From positions 1,590,001 to 1,654,000 of the forward strand of contig JALCLG010000001.1 of NCBI GenBank assembly GCA_022647725.1: a stretch of 64,000 nt of DNA, written 5' to 3'. Below the pieces are notes generated by a model. It saw nothing but the letters and a program-made list of their open reading frames with translations. It did no database searches and was not told the origin of the DNA. Position numbers and translations under genes: made by a program. Each line of letters begins with the position of its first letter. The stretch's first letter is position 1. The stretch comes from Bacilli bacterium (GTDB lineage: Bacteria; Bacillota_I; Bacilli_A; RFN20; CAG-288). Below, piece after piece: positions 1 to 8,441 of the stretch.

Positions 1-618
1 TTGTCCGATACCAACTATGCTTTACCGATTTTTGCCTATACTTCTGACAGCGAACTTCATAATCCTTACCAGTACCGCCTGGTGGATGGGACGAAGGACT
101 TCGATCTTGGCTATGAGAAGGTGACGGTGACAAAAAAGGCCACGGCTTCTCAGCCCGGACAGTTAAGCGGCATGAATGCCGCCACCAGTAAGACGGAAAG
201 CTTTGTCAGCCATCACCTGGCCCGGACCATCCCCGAACTTGAAATCTCCCTTTCCGATGACCAAAAGACCCTCATCTTCCCCGCGGTGGGTCAGTCGCTG
301 ACCTGGACCTCCTCGTCGGAGGCCTCCTTGGTCCTGACGTTCTCCAGCAAGCGTTTTACCGTGGTCAGCTTCTTAGCCCAGTTCGAGGCTTCCTTCACCT
401 CGACCGCCGTGGCGACATCGACCTCACCCCAGTATCGTTTCTTCCGCCGGAATGCCGATGGCACGGTCGGCAATAACCTCGGCCATGACAGCTTCAAAAG
501 CGAGACGATGGCTTATGTCTCGGCCGGCATTGATCCCGATCATCCCCTCTACCTCTCGCTTTATCATCCGAATTCTAGCTCAGTGAGCGTGACCTTCTCC
601 GACGTGTCGTTAGCATAG
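1..618 (+). CDS. Hypothetical protein, probably 5'-truncated by the window edge
   Basis: The reading frame is open from base 1 to a TAG at 616-618. The first codon is TTG, but no upstream sequence is available, so this is probably the 3' part of a longer gene. The 205 visible residues are rich in Ser, Thr and aromatic residues with a beta-strand pattern and no membrane segment. No family is recognised. It sits 10 nt before the next gene and runs in the same direction as the whole 14.8 kb operon, so it is probably the upstream member of that unit. Function unknown. Confidence 0.6.
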   Translation: MSDTNYALPIFAYTSDSELHNPYQYRLVDGTKDFDLGYEKVTVTKKATASQPGQLSGMNAATSKTESFVSHHLARTIPELEISLSDDQKTLIFPAVGQSLTWTSSSEASLVLTFSSKRFTVVSFLAQFEASFTSTAVATSTSPQYRFFRRNADGTVGNNLGHDSFKSETMAYVSAGIDPDHPLYLSLYHPNSSSVSVTFSDVSLA

Positions 619-628
619 AGGCAATCCC

Positions 629-2035
629 ATGGAAAAAGAAAACAAAGTTCTGACGCAGACCGAGGACAGTGAGAGCTACCAAGCCGACCTTTCCGCCGTC
701 AAGAAGCTGCATCAGGAGCAGCAGAAAACATCGAAGCCGCTCGTGCTTTCTTTCAGTCTGCTGGGTCTTTTAGGCTGCCTGATTCTTTTGGTGATTGCCA
801 TCCTGTTTGCCTTCTTGACTTACTTTCCCAATCCGGAGCCGATGAATTTGGTTATCTTGATTTTCTTAATGGTTTCCAGTGCCATCTGTCTGGTGCTCTT
901 CATCGCCTCCCTGGTCCACCCCAAAGGCAAGCTGGCTGTGATTCCTTCCGCCAAGCCTTCCCCGGAGAAAACGGCGGCAAAGGAGACGGCCGATCCCGCC
1001 ATGGCCTTAGCCGATAAACCGCAAGCCGTCAAAAAGAGCATCGACGTTCCGCATCTCTTGCCCTCCGAGCTTTCCCCGGCGCTGCTTAGTGACCGACTGC
1101 AGGAAGCCTTGTCCGATCAAGGCTACCGGCTGAAAAACAAAGACGGTCTCGCTTTCTTCAGCTGTCTTGCTGCCACCCGGGTCATTTTGGTTTCCGGACT
1201 TGCCGAAAGCGACAAAGCCATCTTCTTAAAAGCCTTGTCTCTCACGTTCGGCGGCACCTCTCATCCTTTGGATACGACCGCTCTTACCGGTAAGGCTCTG
1301 AAAGAGGAGCCCGCGTTTCTGACGTTGCTGAAAGCCGGCGCCACGGCTCCGGAGACCTTGGCTTTCGTCTCCCTTTCCTGCCGGGCCAAAGGCCTTTCAA
1401 AACTCCTGGACGGCCTGATGGATCCTTTAGCCGACCGCAACAATACCACCCTTATCAAAGGCGTCTCCTTATCTCCGAACACCGTCTTCCTGCTTTTTGA
1501 GGATCCCCAGGATTCCTTAGCCGATTACCCCAAGGAGCTCTTACGGTTTGCTCTTAGCTTCGATGCCACTTTGGACAAGACCGATAGCGTGACCAAGCTG
1601 CTGAATCCGACCACCCTCTTTGCCGATGACTATCTGGCCTTTGCCGAGACGATGAAGGATAAGAATGCACTGTCAGAAGACCTCTACCGCAAAGGCGACA
1701 GCCTGCTTTCGACCCTCTCCGAGGCTCAGGTCACCCGGATTCCGACTGACAGCCAGGACAGCCTGGAAGGCTATCTCGCCTTGGCCCTGTCCAGTCAAAG
1801 CCCGGCCCAAGCCCTGGACAGCTATCTTGCCAGCGGTCCTTTCACCTATCTCGTCTTAGCCTATCCGGAGAAAGCTCATAGCCAGGCCCTCGAGAATACC
1901 TTCCTCGATCTTTTCCATGACGAGGGCGATTTTTCCAAGACCCTGCTTTGTCTGCACCATGCCCTGAATCCGAAAGCCGAGCCCGAAGCTTCTCCTGCTT
2001 CGGTTTTGGCTTCTAAGGAGGCAGCCACCAAATGA
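629..2035 (+). CDS. Membrane-anchored degenerate AAA+ (pseudo-ATPase) protein
   Basis: The 468-residue product has two hydrophobic segments at about residues 39-64 and 73-96, an Ala/Pro/Lys linker, then a domain that aligns by eye with the AAA+ domains of the two downstream ATPases. FFSCLAATRVILVSG matches FLASLCTSRILLLQG, and GVSLSPNTVFLLFEDPQDS matches GMLPLPENVFFVCTANNDD. The P-loop position (about 190-199) reads GLAESDKAIF instead of GMSGTGKTSL, and the Walker B acidic pair (LDEAN) is replaced by LSC. ATP hydrolysis is therefore unlikely; a structural or regulatory subunit of a mixed ring is an inference. The start is supported by GAGG upstream. It overlaps the next gene by 4 nt (ATGA), suggesting translational coupling. 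Confidence 0.72.
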   Translation: MEKENKVLTQTEDSESYQADLSAVKKLHQEQQKTSKPLVLSFSLLGLLGCLILLVIAILFAFLTYFPNPEPMNLVILIFLMVSSAICLVLFIASLVHPKGKLAVIPSAKPSPEKTAAKETADPAMALADKPQAVKKSIDVPHLLPSELSPALLSDRLQEALSDQGYRLKNKDGLAFFSCLAATRVILVSGLAESDKAIFLKALSLTFGGTSHPLDTTALTGKALKEEPAFLTLLKAGATAPETLAFVSLSCRAKGLSKLLDGLMDPLADRNNTTLIKGVSLSPNTVFLLFEDPQDSLADYPKELLRFALSFDATLDKTDSVTKLLNPTTLFADDYLAFAETMKDKNALSEDLYRKGDSLLSTLSEAQVTRIPTDSQDSLEGYLALALSSQSPAQALDSYLASGPFTYLVLAYPEKAHSQALENTFLDLFHDEGDFSKTLLCLHHALNPKAEPEASPASVLASKEAATK

Positions 2036-3435
2036 CATTTTTGGATACCTTGCCTGCGGATCAGGTCCTCGAAGCACTGACGAGCCTGGAGGCCATCCGG
2101 ATCTACGTCATCATTCTGTGCGCCTTGTTCATCCTGATGGCGGTTGCCATCGTCTTTTCCAGTTCCACCACCACGACCTTGGTCGTGGGTGATCCCGGGG
2201 ATAAGTTCCTTTCCCGCAGCGAACAGAAGAAACAGGCCAAGGCTCGGGCTAAGCATCACCTCGATGTGACCTCCACGCCAGCGCTTTTCACTGCCCAGTC
2301 AACTCCGGCTGCTCTTTCGTCGGCTCAGCCGACGTCTGCGACAAAAGATAATGCCTCAGGTCATCGTTTCCCGACCCTCAGCGCGATTGACGACGCCCAT
2401 CCGTCCTTCGAGGCCCTGAGCCCCACCGGGGCAAGCCTCGCTTCCCTGGCCGCCTCCTTCCGCGACTACGCCGCCAGCGAGCTTGGCCTCTTCTACTCCC
2501 TGAGGGACGTCCGCGCCTTCCTGGCCTCGCTCTGCACCAGCCGGATCCTGCTCCTCCAGGGCATGTCCGGCACCGGCAAGACCAGCCTCCCGGTCGCCTT
2601 CGGGAAGTTCGTCCTCTCCCCGGCTCACGTCGTCCCCGTCCAGCCCACCTGGAAGGAGCGCAGCGACATGCTGGGCTACTACAACGAGTTCACCGGAAGG
2701 TTCTCGGAGACGCCCCTATTGGAGGCGCTCTACGAGGCCGGGACCGACGACGCCGTGAGGCTCATCGTCCTGGACGAGGCCAACATCGCCCACATCGAGT
2801 ACTACTTCGCGGAGTTCCTGTCGCTTCTGGAATTGCCTGACCAGCAGAGCCGCCTGCTGCCGGTGGCCTCCAGCGGCATGCCGGGCGACCCCAAACGCCT
2901 CGTCTCGGGGATGCTCCCGCTCCCGGAGAACGTGTTCTTCGTCTGCACCGCCAACAACGACGACTCGACCTTCGCCATCTCGGACAAGGTCTACGACCGC
3001 GCCTCGGTGATCGACCTCGAGAGCCGCGCGGTCCCCTTCCGCAGCCCGTCGGCCGCCCCGGTCCGCCTCTCGGCGCCGGAGCTCATGGCGCTCGGGAAGG
3101 ACGCCCAGCGTCGCTACCCCCTCAGCCGGCGCGACCTCGCGCTGGTGTCCGGCCTCGACTCCTACCTCCGGGACACGTTCCGCGTCTCGTTCGGCAACCG
3201 CATCCTGCGCCAGATCGGCGCCTTCGTCCCGGCCTACGTCGCCGCCGGCGGCGAGGCCCTCGACGGCCTGGACTACGTGCTGGCCAGGAAGGTCGTCCGG
3301 AAGCTGGGCTCGGCCAACCCCGTCTACGTCCACGAGAAGGAGCCGGAGGTCGCCCGCCGGCTGGAGTCCCTCTTCGGCGGCGCCTCCGCCCCGGACTGCC
3401 TCGAGGCCGTCGCCCGCATCGGTCAGAACGCCTAA
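2032..3435 (+). CDS. Membrane-anchored McrB/AAA_5-like AAA+ ATPase, copy 1
   Basis: The 467-residue protein has one transmembrane segment (about 22-43), a variable Ala/Thr/Ser linker to about residue 110, then an AAA+ domain. Walker A is GMSGTGKT (177-184), Walker B is LIVLDEA (D248, E249), and VFFVCTANNDD (about 298-308) resembles the sensor-1 strand of McrB/MoxR-like ATPases. Walker B is followed by NIAHIEYYFAEFLSLLE, which parallels the DEINR...GELL segment of McrB. From residue 110 on it is almost identical to the ATPase at 5136-6608, while the N-terminal parts are unrelated. The shared part is clearly more GC-rich than its surroundings. The start overlaps the upstream stop. The family call is firm; the substrate is unknown. 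Confidence 0.85.
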   Translation: MTFLDTLPADQVLEALTSLEAIRIYVIILCALFILMAVAIVFSSSTTTTLVVGDPGDKFLSRSEQKKQAKARAKHHLDVTSTPALFTAQSTPAALSSAQPTSATKDNASGHRFPTLSAIDDAHPSFEALSPTGASLASLAASFRDYAASELGLFYSLRDVRAFLASLCTSRILLLQGMSGTGKTSLPVAFGKFVLSPAHVVPVQPTWKERSDMLGYYNEFTGRFSETPLLEALYEAGTDDAVRLIVLDEANIAHIEYYFAEFLSLLELPDQQSRLLPVASSGMPGDPKRLVSGMLPLPENVFFVCTANNDDSTFAISDKVYDRASVIDLESRAVPFRSPSAAPVRLSAPELMALGKDAQRRYPLSRRDLALVSGLDSYLRDTFRVSFGNRILRQIGAFVPAYVAAGGEALDGLDYVLARKVVRKLGSANPVYVHEKEPEVARRLESLFGGASAPDCLEAVARIGQNA

Positions 3436-3447
3436 GGAAAATCAACC

Positions 3448-5133
3448 ATGGAAGAATTGAATCTCGTTTATGAGGCTTTCCAGGAGTACGCCAAGCGCAT
3501 CAGCGCCGCGTCTTCCGTGAGTGCCTTCCTCAACGAAGTCAGAACCGCCGACAATGGCGTGGAATCTTTGGAGTCCGTCTCTTCGATCTGCAAGATCAAT
3601 GGGGACTGGGTCGATAAGATTGCTTTGGCCATGCCGTTCTTAGCCGGTGCCTGTGCCGAACAGCGACAGTTTGTCCGCTCGGACGGAACGGTGCTGCCGA
3701 TTGAGAAGATCAAGTCCGTGAGCCGGGATTCCTTGACGGATTTATCCAAGCATTCCAATTACATCAGCCATATCGAGGATGACGGCCGGATCATTCCGGA
3801 CAAGCTCTTCCTAGCCAAGAAGGAAAGCGACTTTGCCGTCTATGAGAACCGCTTCCTCTTCACCTTGCTTTCCTACCTGTATTCCTTCATTGAGATCCGT
3901 CTCAATGAGATCATGGCCCTGACCGGCCGTTTCGAAGCCCATACTCAGGTGGACAAGAAGCTTTCCACCACCGACCATCAGCTGGATTTCCATCTGGAGA
4001 TCACCGATATCCGTTATCATGATCCGCTCTCGACGAGAAAGGGTTCCTATGCCGCCATCAATACGCTGAAGAAAGCCCTCAATGATGTCAAAGCTCTCCT
4101 GATGACTCCCTTGATGAAGGAAGTCTCTCAGGCGCCGATGGTCAAAGCCCCCATCACCAAGACCAACATCCTCAGGTTTGACCGCAACTTCAAGGCGGCC
4201 GTCTCGCTTTATGACTACATCACGGCTTACCAAGGCAAGGGCTTCACCATCGAGAAGAGCTATCAGCGTCTCAATCCGTTTCTGCCGGATTTCGAAGGCC
4301 AGTATGCGGAGATCTTCTATCTTTCTTCCTTCCTGTCCTATGAATTTGCCAATGGCTTATCCGATGATCTGAAGGCCCGCTATCTTAGCCGCCTTTCCGA
4401 AAAGGAAAAGGAAGCCGAAGCCAAGACCTTAGGCGAGATGCGCTCCCTGCAGGCTAAGATCCGGGAGTTAGGCATCTCTCCGGAGACCTATATCCAGCTC
4501 TTGGAGAAGGGCAATGCCGTGTTGGAACGGCAGCTGGAAAGCAAGGATGACGATGTCAGAGACTTCTTCAAGAAAGCCAGTGAAGACATGCTGGTCTACC
4601 AGGAGTCCTTGGATAACGCCCTCAAAGAGACGCAGGCCGAATGCGATAAGAAGGTTGCTGACATGGCCAACCAGCTGGAGCAGAAAGAGGCCGAGAAGAA
4701 AGCCTTGGCTGCCGCGTATGAAACCAAGCTTGTCAAGCAGGCTCAGGATGATGAGCTGCTCAGGCAGAAGCTTCAGGCCGAAGATCAGCTCCGCTACGCC
4801 CAGCTTCTGGCCAGCTCGAAAGCAAAGGAGACACAGCTTTCTCAGGAGAAGCAGAATCTGAATGAGGAACTGGAAAAGCTCAGCGAGACCAACAGCCGTC
4901 TGCAAGGCGAAGTGAAGCTTGCCTCCTACCATCAGGGCAAGCTTCCCGTCAGTCAGCTGACCAGTCAGGCACAGTTTGACGAACTGGAAGCCGAGAAAGC
5001 CGCCTTTGACCGCTTCTATAAGAAAGCCTGGAAGGCCGCCAAGAAGCAGATCCGCAGCGACGTGATGAACGAAACCCTGACCCAGGGCATTGATAAGAAG
5101 AAGAACAAAGACAAGAAAGGACAGCCGAAGTAA
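3448..5133 (+). CDS. DUF2357-like protein with long C-terminal coiled coil
   Basis: The 561-residue protein contains an N-terminal alpha-rich region with VYENRFLFTLLSYL and FIEIRLNEI (about 131-155), which resembles the YENRF motif of DUF2357 proteins. Those are McrC-like partners of McrB-type ATPases. From about residue 315 to 500 it is a heptad-rich Glu/Lys/Gln coiled coil, and it ends in a Lys-rich tail. No PD-(D/E)xK nuclease motif is visible, unlike classical McrC. It lies between two near-identical AAA+ genes with gaps of 12 and 2 nt, so it is probably their adaptor or effector. SD AAGGAAA precedes the ATG. DUF2357 membership is by pattern recognition and should be confirmed by profile search. 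Confidence 0.65.
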   Translation: MEELNLVYEAFQEYAKRISAASSVSAFLNEVRTADNGVESLESVSSICKINGDWVDKIALAMPFLAGACAEQRQFVRSDGTVLPIEKIKSVSRDSLTDLSKHSNYISHIEDDGRIIPDKLFLAKKESDFAVYENRFLFTLLSYLYSFIEIRLNEIMALTGRFEAHTQVDKKLSTTDHQLDFHLEITDIRYHDPLSTRKGSYAAINTLKKALNDVKALLMTPLMKEVSQAPMVKAPITKTNILRFDRNFKAAVSLYDYITAYQGKGFTIEKSYQRLNPFLPDFEGQYAEIFYLSSFLSYEFANGLSDDLKARYLSRLSEKEKEAEAKTLGEMRSLQAKIRELGISPETYIQLLEKGNAVLERQLESKDDDVRDFFKKASEDMLVYQESLDNALKETQAECDKKVADMANQLEQKEAEKKALAAAYETKLVKQAQDDELLRQKLQAEDQLRYAQLLASSKAKETQLSQEKQNLNEELEKLSETNSRLQGEVKLASYHQGKLPVSQLTSQAQFDELEAEKAAFDRFYKKAWKAAKKQIRSDVMNETLTQGIDKKKNKDKKGQPK

Positions 5134-5135
5134 CC

Positions 5136-6608
5136 ATGAAAAAACAGGTCCTCAGCCATCGCCGTCCATCGTTTGTGGCTTGGCTCCTGGTTTTTCTGAT
5201 GGCCGCCATCGGCGCCATCACCCTGACCCTGCTTTTGGTGGCCGTCACCAAGAACTATCAGGTCGGGACTTCCGGTCAGACCCTCTTCACCACCGACCCC
5301 TTAGCCCTGTTGATGCTCTTCCTCTTAGGCGTCATTGCCATTCTCTCCTTCCTTTTATTGGTTTATCAGACAGCTTTCGGCGCCAACGTCAAACGTAAAT
5401 ACCGCTATCTTTATCTGGATTCCCTGGATAAGGGAAAACTGAATGACGAGACCACGCCGCTCTTTACCAGCCGGGCACCCAGCCAAAATCCTAGTCCAGC
5501 AACTTCTGTCAAATCGCCGAAGACGGCGGAAGCCCATCGTTTCCCGACCCTCAGCGCGATCGACGACGCCCATCCCTCCTTCGATGAGCTCGGCCCCACC
5601 GGGACGAGCCTCGCCGATCTGGCCACCTCCTTCCGCGACTACGCCGCCAGCGAGCTTGGCCTCTTCTACTCCCTGAGGGACGTCCGCGCCTTCCTGGCCT
5701 CGCTCTGCACCAGCCGGATCCTGCTCCTCCAGGGCATGTCCGGCACCGGCAAGACCAGCCTCCCGGTCGCCTTCGGGAAGTTCACACAGTCCCCGGCTCA
5801 CGTCGTCCCCGTCCAGCCCACCTGGAAGGAGCGCAGCGACATGCTGGGCTACTACAACGAGTTCACCGGGAGATTCTCGGAGACGCCTTTATTGGAGGCG
5901 CTCTACGAGGCCGGGACCGACGACGCCGTGAGGCTCATCGTCCTGGACGAGGCCAACATCGCCCACATCGAGTACTACTTCGCGGAGTTCCTGTCGCTTC
6001 TGGAATTGCCTGACCAGCAGAGCCGCCTGCTGCCGGTGGCCTCCAGCGGCATGCCGGGCGACCCCAAGCGCCTCGTCTCGGGGATGCTCCCGCTCCCGGA
6101 GAACGTGTTCTTCGTCTGCACCGCCAACAACGACGACTCGACGTTCGCCATCTCGGACAAGGTCTACGACCGTGCCTCGGTGATCGACCTCGAGAGCCGC
6201 GCGGTCCCCTTCCGCAGCCCGTCGGCCTCGCCGGTCCGCCTCTCGGCGCCGGAGCTTGTGTCGCTCGGGAAGGACGCCCAGCGGCGCTACCCCCTCAGCC
6301 GGCGCGACCTCGCGCTGGTGTCCGGCCTTGACTCCTACCTCCGGGACACGTTCCGCGTCTCGTTCGGCAACCGCATCCTGCGCCAGATCGGCGCCTTCGT
6401 GCCGGCCTACGTCGCCGCCGGCGGCGAGGCCCTCGACGGCCTGGACTACGTGCTGGCCAGGAAGGTCGTCCGGAAGCTGGGCTCGGCCAACCCCGTCTAC
6501 GTCCACGAGAAGGAGCCGGAGGTCGCCCGCCGGCTGGAGTCCCTCTTCGGCGGCGCCTCCGCCCCGGACTGCCTCGAGGCCGTCTCCCGCATCGGTCAGA
6601 ACGCCTAA
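5136..6608 (+). CDS. Membrane-anchored McrB/AAA_5-like AAA+ ATPase, copy 2
   Basis: The 490-residue protein has two transmembrane segments (about 12-37 and 55-78), a linker, and the same AAA+ domain as the ATPase at 2032-3435: Walker A GMSGTGKT (200-207) and Walker B LIVLDEA. From the shared HRFPTLS motif on, the two proteins differ at only about a dozen residues in roughly 360 with no indel. The changes are mostly just after that motif (FEALSPTGAS versus FDELGPTGTS) and at KFVLS/KFTQS, SAAP/SASP and LMAL/LVSL. The membrane parts differ completely. The pattern suggests recent duplication or gene conversion of the motor with separate anchors. It starts 2 nt after the DUF2357-like gene. Confidence 0.85.
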   Translation: MKKQVLSHRRPSFVAWLLVFLMAAIGAITLTLLLVAVTKNYQVGTSGQTLFTTDPLALLMLFLLGVIAILSFLLLVYQTAFGANVKRKYRYLYLDSLDKGKLNDETTPLFTSRAPSQNPSPATSVKSPKTAEAHRFPTLSAIDDAHPSFDELGPTGTSLADLATSFRDYAASELGLFYSLRDVRAFLASLCTSRILLLQGMSGTGKTSLPVAFGKFTQSPAHVVPVQPTWKERSDMLGYYNEFTGRFSETPLLEALYEAGTDDAVRLIVLDEANIAHIEYYFAEFLSLLELPDQQSRLLPVASSGMPGDPKRLVSGMLPLPENVFFVCTANNDDSTFAISDKVYDRASVIDLESRAVPFRSPSASPVRLSAPELVSLGKDAQRRYPLSRRDLALVSGLDSYLRDTFRVSFGNRILRQIGAFVPAYVAAGGEALDGLDYVLARKVVRKLGSANPVYVHEKEPEVARRLESLFGGASAPDCLEAVSRIGQNA

Positions 6609-6646
6609 GTGATAAAGAAAGGTACTGAAAAGAAAGATAACGTCGT

Positions 6647-8440
6647 ATGAAACGCGCCATTAAAGGAATCCTAGCCACGCTCATCATTCTGATCTGTTGC
6701 TTAGCCATTGTCTTGATGGCGATGAGTTTTGTGCCGGGCTCTCCGCTTTATAACGCTATCGCTCAGATGATTTCCCAGAGTGTCTCGCCCCACGACATTT
6801 CCCAAGGCGTGGGTGACAACTCCATGGGTTTTGCCGGTTCCACGTCCGCCGATTACGATACCAAGGTCCTCTCCTTTACCACCAGCTATCAAGGCGGCGT
6901 CTATTTCCGTTACCAGTCGGACAGCGACTATGATTCCCGGACCGGGAACTTCTCCAACAGTGCCGTCTACAACAAGGCCGGGCTGTCCCAGAACCCGTTA
7001 ACCTACTTTGCCACCAAAGGGAGTCTTGGCAAGGTCGACTCCTATCCGATCTCAGTTTCCGTGCAGACCCCGTATCAGAAAGGCTTTGCGGTCGACTATT
7101 CGCAAGGCCCGACCTATCTCGACGAGGATAACGGCAACGATACGTATCTGGCCAACCCCAATGCCAACAGTTATGCCTATGACACGACTTTCATTCCGGA
7201 GCTTTCCGAAAGTCAGGCCAAAGCCACGCCGTTTACGTCGGATGTGCTCTTAGGCGAAGAAGCCGATTATGAGATCTTCGTCCGGACCAAGTATCTCGCT
7301 CTTCCCAGTGCCATCGAGGATGATCTTATTGCCTTCATGAAGGCTAACAATCTTTATTCCCAGACGACGACGGCTCAGGACATCAAGGATTTCCTGCAGG
7401 CCAACTACACCTACCGGGTCCAGGGCGAGAGCGCCAGTCAGGTTCCTTCCGGAACGGACCGCATCCTGTATTTCCTGACGACCAGCAAGACCGGCGTCTG
7501 CAACAATTTTGCCTCGGCCGAAGTGATGATGTGCCGGGCTTTGAAGATCCCGGCCCGGTTCGTGACCGGCTTCTATGGCATCAGCGGCGGCTCCGGGGAG
7601 ACGACGGTGACGTTACGGGGCTGTCATGCCTGGAGCGAAGTTTATGTTTCCGGCTCCGGCTGGCAGCGGGTGGATCCGACCGGCGGTGCCGGCGGCGAAG
7701 GCGTTCATGGCGGGAATTCATCCTCCACGTCGACCTCAACCAGCACGGCTCCCCAGGTCACCGGTGCCTTGCTCATCAGCGTCAAGGATACGTCCATCCT
7801 TTACGATGGCACCTATCATTCGCCTTCGTCGGAAATGAAGGTGGATGCCTCCCTTACCCTTTATCGGACCGGCGGCACGGACACCTATGAGGGGACCAAC
7901 GGCAGTTTTTCCAACGGTTATAAATATAGCTTTGGGTGGAATACGTCCGCCTATAAGCCTCGGAAGCAAGTCGGCATGTATCAGCTGAGTGTCCTAGGCA
8001 TCACCATTCTGGATGACCAAGGAAATCTTTTCTATTCCAATGAGACGCAGAATATCGACCAAGGCTGGCTGTCGACCAATCAGCAGGTGTCTTCGATGGA
8101 AGTCACCTATCAGCCGCAGAGTGCCTTCTTCACTATTGAGGCCAGAGCCCTGACCGTGACGACACCGGATCTGACCTGCACCAAGGCCGAGCTGGCGAAC
8201 TTACCCAATCAGCGTCTGGTCTGCACCACGGCGCCGACCTTCCAGGTTCCGGACAATCCGACGACGGGACTTTTAGGCATCGATCTGGTGAGCTCCTATA
8301 CCTATTCGGTTTACCTGGATGATGTCGGCGAAGCCGAAAATACCTTGAGTGATCTGGTCCTGAAAGATCAGGAGGGCAATGAGGTGACCCTCAACTACGA
8401 GATTACGTATGTCTACGGAAAGCTTAAGGTAACGGCCTAA
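6647..8440 (+). CDS. Membrane-anchored transglutaminase-like protein with MBG-like C-terminus
   Basis: The 597-residue protein has an N-terminal membrane anchor (about 7-29), a beta-rich ectodomain and a transglutaminase-like core. Cys285 (KTGVCNNFASAE), His327 (GCHAWSEVYV) and Asp343 (WQRVDPTGG) are spaced as a papain-like catalytic triad. After a Ser/Thr linker at about 350-365, the C-terminal part carries ILYDGTYHS and NYEITYVYGKLKV, the same signatures as the repeats of the giant protein that follows. Orientation predicts an extracytoplasmic enzyme that could crosslink or cleave peptide substrates; the downstream repeat protein is an obvious candidate by position (inference). It lies 38 nt after the second ATPase gene and 1 nt before the giant gene. 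Confidence 0.8.
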   Translation: MKRAIKGILATLIILICCLAIVLMAMSFVPGSPLYNAIAQMISQSVSPHDISQGVGDNSMGFAGSTSADYDTKVLSFTTSYQGGVYFRYQSDSDYDSRTGNFSNSAVYNKAGLSQNPLTYFATKGSLGKVDSYPISVSVQTPYQKGFAVDYSQGPTYLDEDNGNDTYLANPNANSYAYDTTFIPELSESQAKATPFTSDVLLGEEADYEIFVRTKYLALPSAIEDDLIAFMKANNLYSQTTTAQDIKDFLQANYTYRVQGESASQVPSGTDRILYFLTTSKTGVCNNFASAEVMMCRALKIPARFVTGFYGISGGSGETTVTLRGCHAWSEVYVSGSGWQRVDPTGGAGGEGVHGGNSSSTSTSTSTAPQVTGALLISVKDTSILYDGTYHSPSSEMKVDASLTLYRTGGTDTYEGTNGSFSNGYKYSFGWNTSAYKPRKQVGMYQLSVLGITILDDQGNLFYSNETQNIDQGWLSTNQQVSSMEVTYQPQSAFFTIEARALTVTTPDLTCTKAELANLPNQRLVCTTAPTFQVPDNPTTGLLGIDLVSSYTYSVYLDDVGEAENTLSDLVLKDQEGNEVTLNYEITYVYGKLKVTA

Positions 8441-8441
8441 C

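Larger units (their letters stand above)
2361..6608 (+). repeat. Direct duplication of a 1075-bp AAA+ domain block (copies 2361-3435 and 5534-6608)
   Basis: Two direct copies of exactly equal length encode the ATPase domains. They begin at catcgtttcccgaccctcag and end at the shared stop codon. Long stretches are identical even at synonymous sites, while the sequence on both sides (membrane segments and the DUF2357-like gene) is unrelated. Both copies are strongly enriched in G/C-ending codons compared with neighbours. The coordinates given span both copies and the intervening gene. Near-identity at third positions implies very recent duplication or continuing gene conversion. Confidence 0.9.

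Noticed and set aside
2716..3333. 205-codon minus-strand frame, repeated at 5889-6506
   Set aside because: It lies opposite the GC-rich AAA+ domain and is duplicated with it. The composition (Val, Gly, Glu, Arg) is an antisense artefact of GC-rich codons.
2361..6608. Duplicated AAA+ blocks as an insertion sequence or transposon
   Set aside because: No transposase, terminal inverted repeats or target-site duplications; the copies end at natural gene ends.
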